Origin: Bimuria novae-zelandiae CBS 107.79
Lineage: Eukaryota > Ascomycota > Dothideomycetes > Pleosporales > Didymosphaeriaceae
NCBI GenBank assembly: GCA_010015655.1
Contig: ML976720.1
Location: 131,463 to 195,462 of the forward strand
Reading direction: 5' to 3'
DNA length: 64,000 nt
Position numbers and translations under genes: made by a program. This document shows positions 63,072 to 64,000 of this stretch, piece after piece (within the stretch, counting starts at the first letter, position 1; each line of letters begins with the position of its first letter). Below the pieces are notes generated by a model. It was not told the DNA's origin and ran no database searches. It saw only the letters and a program-made list of their open reading frames with translations.

Positions 63072-63848
63072 ATGCGTGTCATAAAGACGCTCGCTGTCAT
63101 AGCAAGCCTCATCACCTTTAGTCCGTATCTCCACTCTCTCCCTGTGTGCTGCCGTGCAGAATTTACAACACGATAGCGCTCTCCCAAAGCTGGGTCGCAT
63201 CCAGATACTACGATTCCGCCTCTGGCATTACCTATTCTTCGGTCGTCCTTCCTAACGGCGTCGCCTACCGCCTTGCTCTGCCTATCAACTCGTCCACCGC
63301 GGATGGCATCATCCAAATAGTCGCGCCGAACAAATATGGCTGGTGCGGGTTCGCTTGGGGCGGCCGCATGGTAGTGAACCCGCTCACGGTAGCGTGGCCT
63401 TCTAAAGCAACCGCCGGTGAGAAAGTCACAGTCAGCAATCGCTGGGCAACGTGCGTCATCCCATACTTTTCCTCCTCCATACTATCCAACCTTCCTCTCC
63501 AAACTCGTTATCGAAAACTCTCTTACGAATAAGTGACTATACAGTGGCTATTCCGCGGTCCCCGGTGCCTACGCTGGCGCCTCACACACGTACCTCCCTA
63601 TCAGCCCCTCCGTCACCAATAGCAGCCACTGGTCTGTCACAGCGCGGTGCCAGGGGTGTACGCGTTGGGGAAGCACGAACATCGAGACGGCTGGTAGTGC
63701 GACGTTTGCGTATGCGTGCTCGACGACTGCGCCGAGTAGTCCGGCGAGTAATGAGAGTAGCTTCAGCGTGCATGAATCGCCTGGCCGGTGGAGTCATGAT
63801 CTCACGATTGCGAAGAATGCCAGTTTTGCGGATTGGGTGGGACAATGA
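63072..63848 (+). CDS. Secreted single-domain CDH-type b-cytochrome protein, 215 aa
   Basis: Cytochrome domain of cellobiose dehydrogenase (CDH_cyt, DOMON-like heme b fold) without the flavin dehydrogenase part. Proposed model: exon 1 63072-63124 (MRVIKTLAVIASLITFSP signal peptide), exon 2 63160-63450, exon 3 63545-63848, summing to 648 nt, exactly 216 codons. The second intron (94 bp) is clear; the first is only 35 nt (GTATCT...GTGCAG), so the start is less certain. Motifs: ITYSSVVLPNGVAYRLAL, WCGFAWGGRMVVNPLTVAW (candidate heme-ligand Met), WATGYSAVPGAYAGASHTY, and SSHWSVTARCQGCTRW (candidate ligand His in SSHW). In the family it transfers electrons, for example to lytic polysaccharide monooxygenases; here that is inference. 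Confidence 0.8.
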
Positions 63849-64000
63849 GCGGTAGATGGGTGCTCTCTATGTACGGCGGACATCCCGTGTCTGGCTTATA
63901 TGAATTCGCGTACTGTCGATTTAGAACGGCTTTACACATGCGTTTCCTTCACCCAAGTTTTCTCCCACGTCCTGGAAGTCTTGAAGCTGTGGCGGCCTTG

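Noticed and set aside
62784..63316. Minus-strand frames of 138-143 codons overlapping the CDH-type cytochrome gene
   Set aside because: Antisense to a well-supported spliced gene.

Overview
The window is a stretch of nuclear chromosome from a filamentous ascomycete (Pezizomycotina, most likely a Dothideomycete). The evidence is the many short GT-AG introns of 35-140 bp, HET-domain and HET/NB-ARC/TPR proteins, secreted plant-wall hydrolases, DUF1996 and CDH-cytochrome secreted proteins, 2EXR/F-box-like lineage proteins, and two transposon types that carry repeat-induced point mutation (RIP): AT-rich, TpA-rich, full of stop codons. No CRISPR array, rRNA or convincing tRNA was seen.

Layout. 1-1784: right part of a RIP-mutated Fot1/pogo-type DNA transposon. 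1.9-6.2 kb: a broken small membrane-protein gene, a small hypothetical gene and a decayed O-methyltransferase. 6.6-11.6 kb: a GH11 xylanase, a divergent pair of nuclear genes (NFKBIL1-like and NSRP1-like) and a GFA/CENP-V enzyme. 12.05-16.48 kb: a HET-NB-ARC-TPR (NLR-like) gene with one nonsense codon and a complete 1,943-bp Fot1/pogo element inserted at a TA. 17.7-18.4 kb: an effector-like secreted-protein gene with a nonsense codon. 18.53-23.77 kb: a complete but RIP-destroyed Ty1-copia retrotransposon on the minus strand, with LTRs, polypurine tract and the 5-bp target duplication CATAG. 24-30 kb: atypical RING protein, broken membrane-protein gene, GH29 alpha-L-fucosidase, GPI-type wall protein. 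30.6-37.5 kb: DUF1996 protein, HET protein, MAPEG protein, MED22. 38.8-45.5 kb: a proline-rich disordered protein, a zinc-finger-like protein and a 2EXR-like pseudogene. 46.3-51.9 kb: a group of oxidoreductases (FAD monooxygenase, NAD-dependent reductase, MDR reductase), of which the last is split by a 126-bp MITE with a 10-bp target duplication. 53.4-64 kb: two secreted proteins, a 2EXR/F-box-like gene, GH51 arabinofuranosidase, Mpv17/PMP22 protein, a DUF829 hydrolase and a CDH-type cytochrome protein.

Main message. Housekeeping genes (NSRP1-like, NFKBIL1-like, MED22, Mpv17, MAPEG) and plant-wall hydrolases are intact. The conflict, secretion and secondary-metabolism genes are repeatedly broken. 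Nearly all the in-frame stops are at codons one C-to-T change away from CAG or CAA (the CpA-to-TpA change that RIP makes), and several genes also carry one-base frameshifts or clean transposon insertions. The region therefore reads as accessory chromatin where transposons and RIP are eroding genes next to a conserved core.

Gene models were spliced by hand. Exon sums that are exact multiples of three are given where they support a model. Family names come from recognised motifs, not from a search.
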